A stretch of 64,000 nucleotides of DNA. Source: Chryseobacterium gleum (GTDB taxonomy: Bacteria > Bacteroidota > Bacteroidia > Flavobacteriales_D > Crocinitomicaceae). Positions 35,316 to 44,052 of this stretch are shown here, piece after piece (the stretch's first letter is position 1; the number at the start of each line of letters is the position of its first letter). The stretch spans positions 48,693 to 112,692 of the forward strand of contig CAMAXI010000009.1 of the NCBI GenBank assembly GCA_945862165.1, in the 5' to 3' direction. Both the position numbers and the translations under genes were made by a program. The notes under the pieces are model-generated. The model made no database searches. It worked only from the letters and a program-made list of their open reading frames with translations, and was not told the DNA's origin.

Positions 35316-35948
35316 TTAAAACTTAGCTGTTATTCCTGCATTGACAAGACCTCCTTGGCCTACACCTAATGCTAAATTCATACCAATATTTTCTGTAAAG
35401 AAATATCTAAAACCAAAACCTAGTTTAGAAGCTACTGGAAATGAAGATTTAACAGTTGGTGAAACATACCCAACGTAATCCGATTTAGCCGTAAAAGTTC
35501 TAGCTCCATACCCTAAACCAAAAACAAAATAAGAATCAAACTTACTATTATTGATAAAGTGATAATTAAAAGTAAGCATAGTTCCTAATTTGGATGTAAG
35601 TAAACTTGCATCATAATTAACTAAGTTCATGTTCGCATCGAAACCTGATTCTTTATATTGAATTTTAGATGAATTATACCCTATATCAATTCCTAAACCA
35701 ATTTTATCGGAAAGTAAATACTCCCCTCGAATACCTAATGGACCAATACTTGAGAAAGTTGATTCAGAATTATTAGATACAATTGCTTTAAAAATTGCAT
35801 TGTATAAATTACCATATCCATAGTAGCCATCTAGTAGAATTGTACCTTCACTTAACCCTTTAGATTTACCTCCTTTTTTTTGCGCATTTGATTCAAACGC
35901 AAACAATGTAATAGTCATTATTACTATCGGCAATACAATTTTTTTCAT
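35316..35948 (-). CDS. outer-membrane beta-barrel protein
   Basis: The 210-aa protein has a signal peptide (MKKIVLPIVIMTITLFAFES...AQ) and alternating beta strands, such as LSDKIGLGIDIGYNSSKIQY and GFGFRYFFTENIGMNLALGV. It ends with a strand closing in AGITAKF, whose C-terminal Phe is typical of outer-membrane barrels. It is similar in style to porin-like outer-membrane beta-barrel domain proteins. The gene diverges from the two-component operon at 36109, and their shared upstream region carries paired GGTA-N4-TACC palindromes. Confidence 0.85.
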   Translation of the reverse strand: MKKIVLPIVIMTITLFAFESNAQKKGGKSKGLSEGTILLDGYYGYGNLYNAIFKAIVSNNSESTFSSIGPLGIRGEYLLSDKIGLGIDIGYNSSKIQYKESGFDANMNLVNYDASLLTSKLGTMLTFNYHFINNSKFDSYFVFGLGYGARTFTAKSDYVGYVSPTVKSSFPVASKLGFGFRYFFTENIGMNLALGVGQGGLVNAGITAKF

Positions 35949-36023
35949 ACTATTTATTTTTAACGTTATAGAGTAAATTTACATTCAAAGAGGTTTAAAA
36001 ACCTATTCAACGTCCGTGTTTTG

Positions 36024-36057
36024 GGTACAAATACCACTAAAAACAGGTATTTATACC
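36024..36057. promoter_or_regulatory. paired GGTA-N4-TACC palindromes in a divergent promoter region
   Basis: GGTACAAATACC (36024-36035) and GGTATTTATACC (36046-36057) are two inverted repeats with the same half-sites, starting 22 bp apart, that is about two helical turns. They lie between the divergent beta-barrel gene and the kinase/regulator operon, which encodes a LuxR-type regulator. An operator role is inferred from placement and symmetry only. Confidence 0.5.
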
Positions 36058-36092
36058 TATACTTTTGAAGTGTGAAATCTTAAAATGCTTGG

Positions 36093-36100
36093 TATCTTTG
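36093..36100 (+). promoter_or_regulatory. -7 element TATCTTTG ahead of the two-component operon
   Basis: TATCTTTG fits the TAnnTTTG consensus and lies 8 bp before the ATG at 36109, so the message would have almost no leader. No TTG is found at the normal spacing. Its position supports the ATG at 36109 over the one at 36085. Confidence 0.45.
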
Positions 36101-36108
36101 TAACAAAA

Positions 36109-36498
36109 ATGATGCGAGAAGCTTCAAATAATTATATAAAGTATTGGATGGAAGATGGAATTATGCATTCGATGTTCTTACAAGATATTCATTTAGAACT
36201 TGAACTTTGCATAGCATTAATTAATTTTCGTCATGCATACTCTCAAGAAGAAAAACAATATTGGTTATATGATCTTGATAAACTTCAATCTACGACGAAA
36301 GATGCGAAAGACTATGCTGCAAAATATGGGGATAACTATTTACATGCGGCAGCAATTATCGTTCATTCCCATCTGCAAAAATTTATTATTAATACATATA
36401 TTATCGTAAAAAAACCGAATGTAAAGACACGAATTTTTACAGATAAAGTCAAAGCAAAAAACTGGTTGTTAGAACTTAAAGCAAAAAACGCAGTATGA
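36109..36498 (+). CDS. small protein of an unassigned family, paralogue 1
   Basis: With the ATG at 36109 the protein has 129 aa. The ATG at 36085 would lie upstream of the -7-like motif. It shares EKQYWLYD, AAKYG...LHA, VH-HLQK, KKP-V--R-FT and AKNWLL blocks with the next gene, roughly 45 percent identity by eye. The alternation of strands and helices, and the C-terminal R-FTD-A--WL pattern, resemble STAS-like (SpoIIAA-fold) small proteins of flavobacteria. That would make it a regulatory partner rather than an enzyme. It overlaps the next start by 4 bp. Confidence 0.72.
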   Translation: MMREASNNYIKYWMEDGIMHSMFLQDIHLELELCIALINFRHAYSQEEKQYWLYDLDKLQSTTKDAKDYAAKYGDNYLHAAAIIVHSHLQKFIINTYIIVKKPNVKTRIFTDKVKAKNWLLELKAKNAV

Positions 36499-36899
36499 TT
36501 GTAAAAGAATTAGAAGATGACCTTACAAAACTTTGGATTGATAAAGAGGGAATATTGTGCTCTATTTTTAAAAAAGAAATAGAAATAAAAGTTCCTGTAT
36601 GTAAACAATTGATTGCATTACGGCATGAAATATCTGCAGGTGAAAAACAATATTGGTTATACGACTTCAATAATGTCAAAAGTATGCCAAGCGAGGGTAA
36701 GGCCTATGCAGACAAATATGGACAAGAATTTTTACATGCAACAGCTGCACTAGTGCATAATCATCTACAAAAATATATCGTGAATATTTTTATAGCCATA
36801 AAAAAGCCACATGTCCCTTTTCGTGCATTTACGAATAAACAAGAAGCAAAAAACTGGTTGTTAAAACATAAAAAAGCAAATGAATCAAAAAGCAATTGA
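36495..36899 (+). CDS. small protein of an unassigned family, paralogue 2
   Basis: This 134-aa protein is a tandem duplicate of the preceding gene, with the same ordered blocks (EKQYWLYD near residue 48, KYGQEFLHATAALVHNHLQK near 76-95, KKPHVPFRAFT, AKNWLLKH). Its C-terminus is Lys-rich and it overlaps the histidine kinase gene by 20 bp. The tight order (two paralogues, kinase, regulator) suggests that both proteins act in the same signalling pathway. No function is established, and STAS-like structure is inferred. Confidence 0.75.
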   Translation: MIVKELEDDLTKLWIDKEGILCSIFKKEIEIKVPVCKQLIALRHEISAGEKQYWLYDFNNVKSMPSEGKAYADKYGQEFLHATAALVHNHLQKYIVNIFIAIKKPHVPFRAFTNKQEAKNWLLKHKKANESKSN

Positions 36900-38157
36900 T
36901 GCAATTATAGGTAGACTTCGTGCGTTGAACAAGGATGAATTTGTTCCTCCATTAACAAGCGAAAATACCCTTGAAAATCTTTTAGAAGAATTACATCTGC
37001 TTGAATCCAAAAATCAAGAAGAGAAAAAACTTCGAAATGCAATCGTAGATCATTTGCATGATAATATGGCTGGAAACCTCTATAAAAAATTTCCAACGGA
37101 ACAATTTAATTACGAATTTCAAATATTAGGTGAAGGAATAAACGCCTATATCGATGAACTTGAAATTAATACGATTAATAAAGAAAATTTCAATTTAATC
37201 TTAACAACACTTCCAGAACGCATTTTTGTATTTGACTATAAAAATTATATTTTCTATGCCAATTGTGAAGGGGAACCCTTTTTGAATGAAAAAGTGATAA
37301 AAAAATATTTCCAACTGGACGAATTTATCCCCAAAGGTTTATTACAAAAAATTGAGTTATTTAAAGAAAAACAAAAATCCAACCGTGAATTTCATTTTTC
37401 CTACAAAAACCAACTGCATGAAACGATACATTTAGAAATCAACTTAATAAACATAGATTTCGAACAAAAAAAACAAATATTACTCATTGCGAAGGACATA
37501 ACTTTACAAAAAAATGCAGAATTAGATCGTTTAAAAGCCATCATTTTAGGGCAAGACCAAGAACGTAAACGATTAGCTTCCGATTTACATGATTCCCTTG
37601 GACAAGAATTAGGTGCAATTAAATTTTTCATAGGATCTCTGTCTTTAATGCAAAAAGATTCTGCTGAATATTTAGAATGTTTAGAAGAAATTGACCGTAT
37701 GGTAAATGATTCCATTTCTTCTGTACGAGAAATCACCTTTGATTTAATGCCTTTTGTACTTGAAAACAACACCTTAAACAAAGCAATTGAACAACTGTGT
37801 AACCAAACAAATACCATCCATCCTTTACACGTACATTTTTTCGAGAATGCAAAAAAAATAGTCCGAAAAGACAAAAAAGAAGAAGCAATTATCTATCGTA
37901 TTGTACAAGAATTTTTTAATAATACGATTAAACATGCGCATGCTGAACATCTCTTTGTCAAATTAGAGCAAACCAAGGAACAATTGACCATTCAACTCAT
38001 CGATGATGGCACTGGATTTGAATTACATGCAGTTCAAAAAAACAACGGCTTGCGAAACATTACGCAACGCTTAGAAGTGCTTCAAGCAGAGTATGCATGG
38101 GAAAGTAACACAACGGATGGTACCTCTTTAACTTTTACCGTGTATGAAAAAAATTAA
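36880..38157 (+). CDS. sensor histidine kinase (HisKA_3, NarL-partner type)
   Basis: The 425-aa protein has no clear membrane segment, so it is probably cytoplasmic. A PAS-like region at about 105-210 (NLILTTLPERIFVFDYKNYI) precedes the HisKA_3 box RLASDLHDSLGQELGAIKFF with His237. It ends with a HATPase domain carrying VQEFFNNTIKHAHAEH and DDGTGFELH. Kinases of this class pair with LuxR-type regulators, one of which overlaps its 3' end by 14 bp. Being cytoplasmic, it may sense an internal signal or the two small upstream proteins. Confidence 0.92.
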   Translation: MNQKAIDAIIGRLRALNKDEFVPPLTSENTLENLLEELHLLESKNQEEKKLRNAIVDHLHDNMAGNLYKKFPTEQFNYEFQILGEGINAYIDELEINTINKENFNLILTTLPERIFVFDYKNYIFYANCEGEPFLNEKVIKKYFQLDEFIPKGLLQKIELFKEKQKSNREFHFSYKNQLHETIHLEINLINIDFEQKKQILLIAKDITLQKNAELDRLKAIILGQDQERKRLASDLHDSLGQELGAIKFFIGSLSLMQKDSAEYLECLEEIDRMVNDSISSVREITFDLMPFVLENNTLNKAIEQLCNQTNTIHPLHVHFFENAKKIVRKDKKEEAIIYRIVQEFFNNTIKHAHAEHLFVKLEQTKEQLTIQLIDDGTGFELHAVQKNNGLRNITQRLEVLQAEYAWESNTTDGTSLTFTVYEKN

Positions 38158-38788
38158 CTTATTATTAGTCGATGACCATGAATTGGTTCGCAAAGGACTT
38201 ACCCTCATGCTGCAAACCCAGAAAAAAATTGATGTACAAATTACACAAGCGAATCATGGTAAAGAAGCTATTAAACTAGCCAAAGAACAGGATTTTGATT
38301 TAATTATTTTGGATGTAAATATGCCTGTCTTAGATGGTATTTCTACGCTAAAAAAATTGAAAGAACTAGCAATTACCATTCCAGTATTGATGTTATCCAT
38401 GCACAAAGAAGAGGATTTAATTCGCGATGCATTGTCGAATGGCGCAGCTGGTTACATATTAAAAAATTCTAGTCTCGACGAAATCACAAAAGCAATGATT
38501 TCTACCATGAAACGCGACCGATATTTATCCAATGAAGTGGCTGAAATTTTAATTAATCATACCAACGAGGAGATTCCTACCCTGATACAAAATGAGTTTA
38601 ATTTGACCCTGCGTGAAATTCAAATTATTTCCATGTTAGTAAAAGAGTTAACCTCTAAAGAAATTGGGGACTATTTATTTATTAGCAAACGAACTGTCGA
38701 TGGGCATCGCAATAAAATCATGGAAAAAATTGGTGCTAAATCAGCGGTTGGATTGGTGAAATTTGCTGTGAAATATGGAATTGAATAA
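38144..38788 (+). CDS. NarL/LuxR-family response regulator
   Basis: The 214-aa protein has an N-terminal receiver with Asp10/Asp11, phosphoacceptor Asp57 in LIILDVNMP, and GYILKNSS carrying the conserved Lys. The C-terminal LuxR-type HTH is in LTLREIQIISMLVKELTSKE and ISKRTVDGHRNKIMEKIG. It is the cognate regulator of the overlapping kinase gene. It may bind the GGTA-N4-TACC sites at 36024-36057. Confidence 0.94.
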   Translation: MKKINLLLVDDHELVRKGLTLMLQTQKKIDVQITQANHGKEAIKLAKEQDFDLIILDVNMPVLDGISTLKKLKELAITIPVLMLSMHKEEDLIRDALSNGAAGYILKNSSLDEITKAMISTMKRDRYLSNEVAEILINHTNEEIPTLIQNEFNLTLREIQIISMLVKELTSKEIGDYLFISKRTVDGHRNKIMEKIGAKSAVGLVKFAVKYGIE

Positions 38789-38820
38789 AAAGTATAAAAA
38801 CTTCCATTCAATTATTTTCG

Positions 38821-38828
38821 TATTTTTG
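38821..38828 (+). promoter_or_regulatory. -7 element TATTTTTG directly ahead of queE
   Basis: TATTTTTG matches TAnnTTTG and ends 4 bp before the queE ATG, implying a leaderless or nearly leaderless mRNA. No TTG is present at the normal spacing. Confidence 0.35.
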
Positions 38829-38832
38829 AATT

Positions 38833-39456
38833 ATGGACACTTCAGCAAAAACCGCATCCCTTTCTCTCCCGATTATGGAACATTTTTATACCATTCAAGG
38901 GGAAGGAAATTATACCGGGCGTGCAGCCTATTTTATTCGTATAGCGGGATGTGATGTTGGATGCGTGTGGTGCGATGTGAAAGAAAGTTGGGAAGCACAA
39001 AAACACAAATTATTATCGATCTCAACACTTATCGACGCAATCAAAAAAACACCTGCTGACTTTGTAGTAATTACCGGTGGAGAACCTGCGATGTATGACC
39101 TACATGCATTGGTTAATGCTTTACACACAAAAAAGTATGAAGTTGCCATAGAAACTTCTGGATGTTATCCTTTAAAAGGCAATATCGATTGGTACTGTTT
39201 CTCTCCGAAAAAATTTAAAGACCCAGTTTTAGAAGCATACGAAAAGGCGGATGAACTTAAAGTGGTGATTTTTCACCCTTCCGATATTGAATGGGCGGAA
39301 AAACATGCCGAAAAAGTGAAGCCTTCGTGTAAACTTTATTTACAAACCGAATGGTCTAAACAAAATAAAAACCTACCTCTTATCGTTGACTATGTTAAGA
39401 ATAACCCAAAATGGCGAATTTCTTTGCAAACACATAAATATTTAGACATTCCTTGA
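38833..39456 (+). CDS. queE: 7-carboxy-7-deazaguanine synthase
   Basis: The 207-aa radical-SAM enzyme makes 7-carboxy-7-deazaguanine, a precursor of queuosine and other 7-deazapurines. The cluster cysteines are Cys40, Cys44 and Cys47 in GCDVGCVWC, and the VVITGGEPAMYDLHAL segment binds SAM. FYTIQGEGNYTGR near the N-terminus is the family signature. Other que genes are not in this window. The gene starts 44 bp after the response regulator stop and probably has its own promoter. Confidence 0.95.
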   Translation: MDTSAKTASLSLPIMEHFYTIQGEGNYTGRAAYFIRIAGCDVGCVWCDVKESWEAQKHKLLSISTLIDAIKKTPADFVVITGGEPAMYDLHALVNALHTKKYEVAIETSGCYPLKGNIDWYCFSPKKFKDPVLEAYEKADELKVVIFHPSDIEWAEKHAEKVKPSCKLYLQTEWSKQNKNLPLIVDYVKNNPKWRISLQTHKYLDIP

Positions 39457-39457
39457 G

Positions 39458-39556
39458 GCTTCGACTTCGTTTAGTAGGATTTCGACTCCGCTCAATCTGA
39501 CTAAAGAAGTCCGCTCAATCTGGCTAAAAAACTCCGCTCAGTCTGACAAAAAAAAC
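39458..39556 (+). repeat. 23-bp tandem repeat upstream of an OmpA gene
   Basis: TCCGCTCAATCTGACTAAAG starts a unit at 39487, repeated at 39510 and 39533 with few changes, giving a 23-bp period. The segment 39458-39486 looks like a further decayed unit. The words match the dispersed TTCGACTTCGCTCAGTCTGAC repeat at 14877 and 15958. It occupies the whole queE to ompA-like spacer, ending 7 bp before the start codon. Confidence 0.8.
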
Positions 39557-39563
39557 GAAACTT

Positions 39564-41567
39564 ATGAAATTATTACTTCTTTTACTACTCATTTCTTCAG
39601 CGACTTTTGCGCAACAAAAATATTCTTCCAAAAGCAAAAAAGCGATTTCTCTTTTTGAAGAAGGAATGGATGCGCCAAGACTCAATAAAGACCAATACGG
39701 AAGGGAAAACTATACCTTAGGTTTGGAAATTTTAAACAAAGCCATTGATAAAGACCCTACTTTTTGGGAAGCGTATTTATTGGCCGGTGAATATGCAGAA
39801 TATACCAATCAACCCAAATTAGCCATCGATTTTTACGAAAAAGCAATCCAAATAAACCCTTTTCATAATAGTACAGGAAGTACCTATTTCTTTTTAGGGA
39901 TGCTTTATTTTGAAGTTGGCGAATATCCGAAGTGTATCCAAACCTTGGACATGTATACGAAAAACAAACAAGCGAATCCACAAAATATTCCGTTAGCAAA
40001 TCAGAAAATTCAATCTTCCTATTTTGCCATCGAATCGATGAAAAATCCGAACAACTTTAAACCTATCAACCTTGGACCTGCCATAAATACCGAAGCACCG
40101 GAATATTTCCCTACTATTACGGTAGACGGAAAAACCATCCTTTTTACACGACGCATTAAAGATAACAGAGCCTCTGGGCCGGTAAAAGAACAAGAAGATT
40201 TTTACATTTCGCATTTAAAAGGAAATGCTTGGTCAAAAGCGGAACCGATGCCGAGTCATATCAATACGGTTAATAATGAAGGTGCCCCAACGATTGCGGC
40301 AGACGGTAGATCCCTGATTTTTATTGCGTGTCCCGATCCAGCAGGGGAATATGGTGCTGGTAGATTAGGTAGAGGAAGTTGCGATATGTTTGTCACCAAA
40401 CGAATAGGATCTTCTTGGGGACAAGTACTCAATTTGCCTGGTTTACCTAACTCGCAAAATTGGGAAACACAACCGTCGCTATCAGCAGATGGGAAAACAC
40501 TGTATTTTATTCGTGGTGTTCGTTTACCGAATGGCACAAGAAGTTCAGACATCTATGTTTCTACCTTACAAGAAAATGGAACCTGGGGACCAGGAGTCAA
40601 ATTGCCTAACACGATTAATTCTCCCCAAGAAGAAGAGTCCGTTTTAATACACCCAGACGGTAAGACATTATACTTCGCGTCTAAAGGACATATTGGATTA
40701 GGTGGATCGGATTTATTTGTTTCGCGCATGGACGATCAAGGAAATTGGTCAGCGCCAGTCAATTTAGGGTATCCAATCAACACCAAAAACGATGAAAACT
40801 CCTTAATGGTAAGTCCAGATGGTGAAATTGGATTTTTCGCATCTGACCGTGAAGGGGGATTTGGAGATTTAGATATTTACTTTTTTGAAATGCCAAAAAC
40901 GGTACAACCAATTAAAACCCTCTATTTTGAAGGTTTAGTAATTGATGCAACCACTAAAAAACCAATTCCAGGTAAATTTCAGTTAGTAGATGTTAAAACC
41001 GGAAAAGAAGTTATTCGATCCGAAGCAGATCAAGTTACTGGTGAATTTTTGGTGTCCTTACCGATTAACCAAGAATACGCACTAAGTGTCTCCTATCCTG
41101 GCTATAACTTTTACTCTTCCAATTTTAATATGTTACCTGGTCAAGACCAAGAAGCTGTTCACATGGATATTGAGTTAGTACCAATTGGAAGTGATATACC
41201 GGTAGTATTAGCGAATGTATTTTTTGATTTAAACAAAACGGAATTACGTTCAGAATCGTTTATGGAGTTAAACAAATTACGCGATTTATTAGTGAAAAAC
41301 ACGAATTTACGCATCGAAATTGGCGGACATACCGATACTAGAGGCGATGCAACTGAAAATCAAACATTATCCGATGGACGTGCTAATTCTGTGCGCAATT
41401 ATTTGATCCAGCAAGGAATTGATGAAACGCGACTACTTGCAAAAGGATATGGGGAGAGTCAGCCAAAAGTTAGCGACGAACAAATAGCAAAATTAACTTC
41501 TCCAAAAGAAATCGAAAAAGCGCATCAATCAAATCGTAGAACCGAATATAAATTTTTAGCTAAATGA
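39564..41567 (+). CDS. OmpA-family protein with TPR and PD40 repeats
   Basis: The 667-aa exported protein has a signal peptide (MKLLLLLLLISSATFAQ). TPR-like repeats cover about residues 60-150. WD40-like PD40 beta-propeller repeats cover about 175-440, for example PDGKTLYFASKGHIGLGGSD. A short carboxypeptidase-regulatory-like domain follows, then a C-terminal OmpA peptidoglycan-binding domain with GGHTDTRGDATENQTLSDGR. It lacks an OmpA membrane barrel. Proteins like this anchor T9SS and envelope assemblies to peptidoglycan in Bacteroidota. Its stop overlaps the prenyltransferase start by 4 bp. Confidence 0.9.
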   Translation: MKLLLLLLLISSATFAQQKYSSKSKKAISLFEEGMDAPRLNKDQYGRENYTLGLEILNKAIDKDPTFWEAYLLAGEYAEYTNQPKLAIDFYEKAIQINPFHNSTGSTYFFLGMLYFEVGEYPKCIQTLDMYTKNKQANPQNIPLANQKIQSSYFAIESMKNPNNFKPINLGPAINTEAPEYFPTITVDGKTILFTRRIKDNRASGPVKEQEDFYISHLKGNAWSKAEPMPSHINTVNNEGAPTIAADGRSLIFIACPDPAGEYGAGRLGRGSCDMFVTKRIGSSWGQVLNLPGLPNSQNWETQPSLSADGKTLYFIRGVRLPNGTRSSDIYVSTLQENGTWGPGVKLPNTINSPQEEESVLIHPDGKTLYFASKGHIGLGGSDLFVSRMDDQGNWSAPVNLGYPINTKNDENSLMVSPDGEIGFFASDREGGFGDLDIYFFEMPKTVQPIKTLYFEGLVIDATTKKPIPGKFQLVDVKTGKEVIRSEADQVTGEFLVSLPINQEYALSVSYPGYNFYSSNFNMLPGQDQEAVHMDIELVPIGSDIPVVLANVFFDLNKTELRSESFMELNKLRDLLVKNTNLRIEIGGHTDTRGDATENQTLSDGRANSVRNYLIQQGIDETRLLAKGYGESQPKVSDEQIAKLTSPKEIEKAHQSNRRTEYKFLAK

Positions 41568-42553
41568 TACATTTCCTTCGTTTAATACGTGTAAAAAACC
41601 TAGTTATCATCGCATTAACAATGTATGCGGTGCGTTTTTTTTATTTTACAATTGGCGGAAAAATAGACGTAAATACATTTTTTGAACAAATACATTTTTT
41701 CTTACTTACGTTTTCCACCGTGTGTATTGCCGCTGCAGGAAATATAATTAACGACTACTTCGATGTAAAAGCAGATAAAATAAATCGTCCAGAAAAATTG
41801 ATTGTTACCAAGCATATTTCGAAACGCAAAGCAATTATTTGGCATTGGACACTCAACGGATTTGGATTTATGACTGCATGTTATTTAAGTGTTTTTTACC
41901 AAACCTTTTGGTACGCATTTATACATCTAATTTCTATCAATGTTTTGTGGTTATATTCCGTGTATTTCAAACGAAAATTTGTACTTGGAAACTTATTAAT
42001 TGCATCTTTAACTGCCTTGGTAGTTCTGTTAAGTGGCTTTCACTTTTACCATGTTTGTAGTTATGAACTACATCCAATTTTAGAAGCAAAAATTACGATT
42101 CCGGAGTCCTTAAATTATACTATTATCTATTGGAAGAACTTATTTTTAGATGCTGGTAATTTTATTTTTTTACTGTGCTTTTTTGCGTTTGTACTCAATT
42201 TAGGACGCGAAATTGTGAAAGATATCGAAGATGTAGAAGGAGATAAACAATTACATGCACAAACCATTCCAATTGTTTTGGGAAATAAAGCTGCTAAATG
42301 GATAGCACTATGCATCTTAAGCAGTGTTCCGCTTTTTTACACACTTTTTTTTGTGTATCATATTACAGCGCATCAATTACTTCATATTCTTGCTACTTTA
42401 CCCGTATTTATCGCTTCACTTCTTGTGGTTCTAGCATTAATACTATTAATATTCTTACCAACTACACCTAAAAATCTAAAGGTGGTCGACAAGCTTATTA
42501 AACTAGCGATGTTGGTGGGTATTATGACACCTTTTTACTGGTGGGTGCTTTAG
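41564..42553 (+). CDS. UbiA-family prenyltransferase (geranylgeranylglycerol-phosphate type)
   Basis: The 329-aa membrane enzyme has about nine TM segments and the first aspartate motif NDYFDVKADKINRP at residues 63-76. The second motif is REIVKDIEDVEGDK. This pattern matches the branch that prenylates prenylglyceryl phosphates, also found in flavobacteria. It differs from the quinone-biosynthesis UbiA branch, but the exact product is uncertain. It overlaps the ompA-like gene upstream and converges with the small gene at 42601. Confidence 0.85.
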   Translation: MIHFLRLIRVKNLVIIALTMYAVRFFYFTIGGKIDVNTFFEQIHFFLLTFSTVCIAAAGNIINDYFDVKADKINRPEKLIVTKHISKRKAIIWHWTLNGFGFMTACYLSVFYQTFWYAFIHLISINVLWLYSVYFKRKFVLGNLLIASLTALVVLLSGFHFYHVCSYELHPILEAKITIPESLNYTIIYWKNLFLDAGNFIFLLCFFAFVLNLGREIVKDIEDVEGDKQLHAQTIPIVLGNKAAKWIALCILSSVPLFYTLFFVYHITAHQLLHILATLPVFIASLLVVLALILLIFLPTTPKNLKVVDKLIKLAMLVGIMTPFYWWVL

Positions 42554-42600
42554 TTGAATGTTGGAATTATAAAGGGACGTGGTAATATGGTCGCACTGTA

Positions 42601-42960
42601 TTAATTCAAGGCATAGGTTTCATACAAGGCACGCTGAATTCGATTCGAAAAATCGCCCGTGTACAATAAATTTGCAGACAAGGATTTCAATTGTTTTTCA
42701 GACGCTAAACAAACTAAAAACGTATATTTTTCATTGTCTAAACGGTCGTTAATAAAATAATCTTTTAAATAATTAAATACAACGGATGCGTGAATCGTAG
42801 ATTCTAAAAACTCCCCATATTTATTAACACACGTATCTTTATTTGCAGAGATATACGCATATAATTCTTCTAAAAACTGTTCGTTTACTGGTACCTTTCT
42901 ATCGTTAAATATAGATTTAACATAAGTAGATAAAAATGCAGAATATAAATAAGGTCTCAT
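42601..42960 (-). CDS. hypothetical protein, 119 aa
   Basis: I do not recognise this protein. It is mostly alpha-helical by composition, with a basic N-terminus (MRPYLYSAFLSTYVKSIFND) and no signal peptide or membrane segment. A long helical stretch lies around residues 60-75 (VFNYLKDYFINDRLDNEKYTF). It stands alone between the convergent prenyltransferase gene and the terminator at 43051-43082. Codon use and frame look normal, so a real gene is likely. Confidence 0.65.
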   Translation of the reverse strand: MRPYLYSAFLSTYVKSIFNDRKVPVNEQFLEELYAYISANKDTCVNKYGEFLESTIHASVVFNYLKDYFINDRLDNEKYTFLVCLASEKQLKSLSANLLYTGDFSNRIQRALYETYALN

Positions 42961-43050
42961 GGCTTTTGGTATTATGTGTTACTACTCCCTGCTTATCAAT
43001 TAGACGTATCTATTTATATTAACGTTGCTTTTTATCATTTTAGTATAAAA

Positions 43051-43082
43051 AAAACGGATGACTTTTTTAGGTCATCCGTTTT
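43051..43082 (-). terminator. strong intrinsic terminator ending the adhesin locus
   Basis: AAAACGGATGAC and GTCATCCGTTTT form a perfect 12-bp stem with an 8-nt loop. On the minus strand the stem runs straight into TTTT. It lies 56 bp after the stop of the lipoprotein gene and marks the 3' end of the long minus-strand run. Confidence 0.9.
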
Positions 43083-43138
43083 TAAATAGTATTTTCTATT
43101 AAGTAGGTATTTGGCATGCTAAAAACCTACTTAATTTA

Positions 43139-44041
43139 TTATTTCAATAAGTCTGTTCTTACAGATTCCACCAAAGTTGTAATTTCAGCTAATTGTGCAT
43201 CTGTCATGATAATTTTAGACGTAGAACTATCTTCAATAATCATTTGACCATCCACAATTTTTGTCACTTGTTCTCCTTGGATATATTCGATTTTCACCTT
43301 TGCGAATAAGTCGTTTAATTTTTCGTATTTCGTTAAAACATTTTTCACGTAATCGATTTTATCACACATCTTTAAGACTTTCAATAAACTCTCCAATACA
43401 ATTTTTTGCTCCCCAATTTTTTCACGCAACTCATCGTTTGCTTTTGCTTTCATCGTTTGTGTTGCAATGTGTAAACCTTCTAACCAAGCTCCAGAAACGA
43501 TTAAAACACTTAATTCACCTCTATTTTGAGAACGTAAGTATGCATCCATTTTGTTGAAACTATTAATACTAATGTATTGCAACGAATCTACATTGTTACT
43601 GTTTTTAGACAAACGTTGTAAAGCATCAAAATCAAAGAATTGTCCAACTTGAATTGCATCGGATAATTGTTTCACCGCAGTAATACAAGAGATAGAATAC
43701 ATCGTTTTGTCATACGCATTGATATAGCCCATATCTGCAGTGTACACACCAACATTAAAAGCTTGTTGGTAGTTTGTTGTATACTTTTTAGCATCTGCAG
43801 TTTTATGCATGATATTCGCGTTGAAAGCAGCACCGGTGGATTTAATTACGGTATTCATTTCTATTGGCGAAGGAATAGACTGAATTAATTCATCTAGCAT
43901 TTTTGCCTGTTTTTTGGAATTTACCAATAAAGTTGGATCTCCTAATTCTGCATCTAAAGAATTTCCTTTTCCACCACAAGAAGCAAGCATTGCAGCTATA
44001 ACAAAAGAAGGCAAGTATATTTTTAAAAATTTATTTTTCAT
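43139..44041 (-). CDS. putative lipoprotein, 300 aa (uncharacterised)
   Basis: The start MKNKFLKIYLPSFVIAAMLA (44041) gives a lipoprotein signal with lipobox LASC at about Cys22. The longer frame to 44089 would overlap the upstream gene. The mature protein is largely helical and Lys/Gln-rich, with repeated short helices and no domain I can name. It is the last gene before the 43051 terminator, 11 bp after the small secreted protein gene. A role as an accessory of the adhesin/OmpA unit is only suggested by position. Confidence 0.75.
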   Translation of the reverse strand: MKNKFLKIYLPSFVIAAMLASCGGKGNSLDAELGDPTLLVNSKKQAKMLDELIQSIPSPIEMNTVIKSTGAAFNANIMHKTADAKKYTTNYQQAFNVGVYTADMGYINAYDKTMYSISCITAVKQLSDAIQVGQFFDFDALQRLSKNSNNVDSLQYISINSFNKMDAYLRSQNRGELSVLIVSGAWLEGLHIATQTMKAKANDELREKIGEQKIVLESLLKVLKMCDKIDYVKNVLTKYEKLNDLFAKVKIEYIQGEQVTKIVDGQMIIEDSSTSKIIMTDAQLAEITTLVESVRTDLLK

Positions 44042-44052
44042 CCGATTTATTA

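Noticed and set aside
39458..39556. 23-bp tandem units considered as a CRISPR array
   Set aside because: The units are directly abutting without unique spacers and match a dispersed intergenic repeat.
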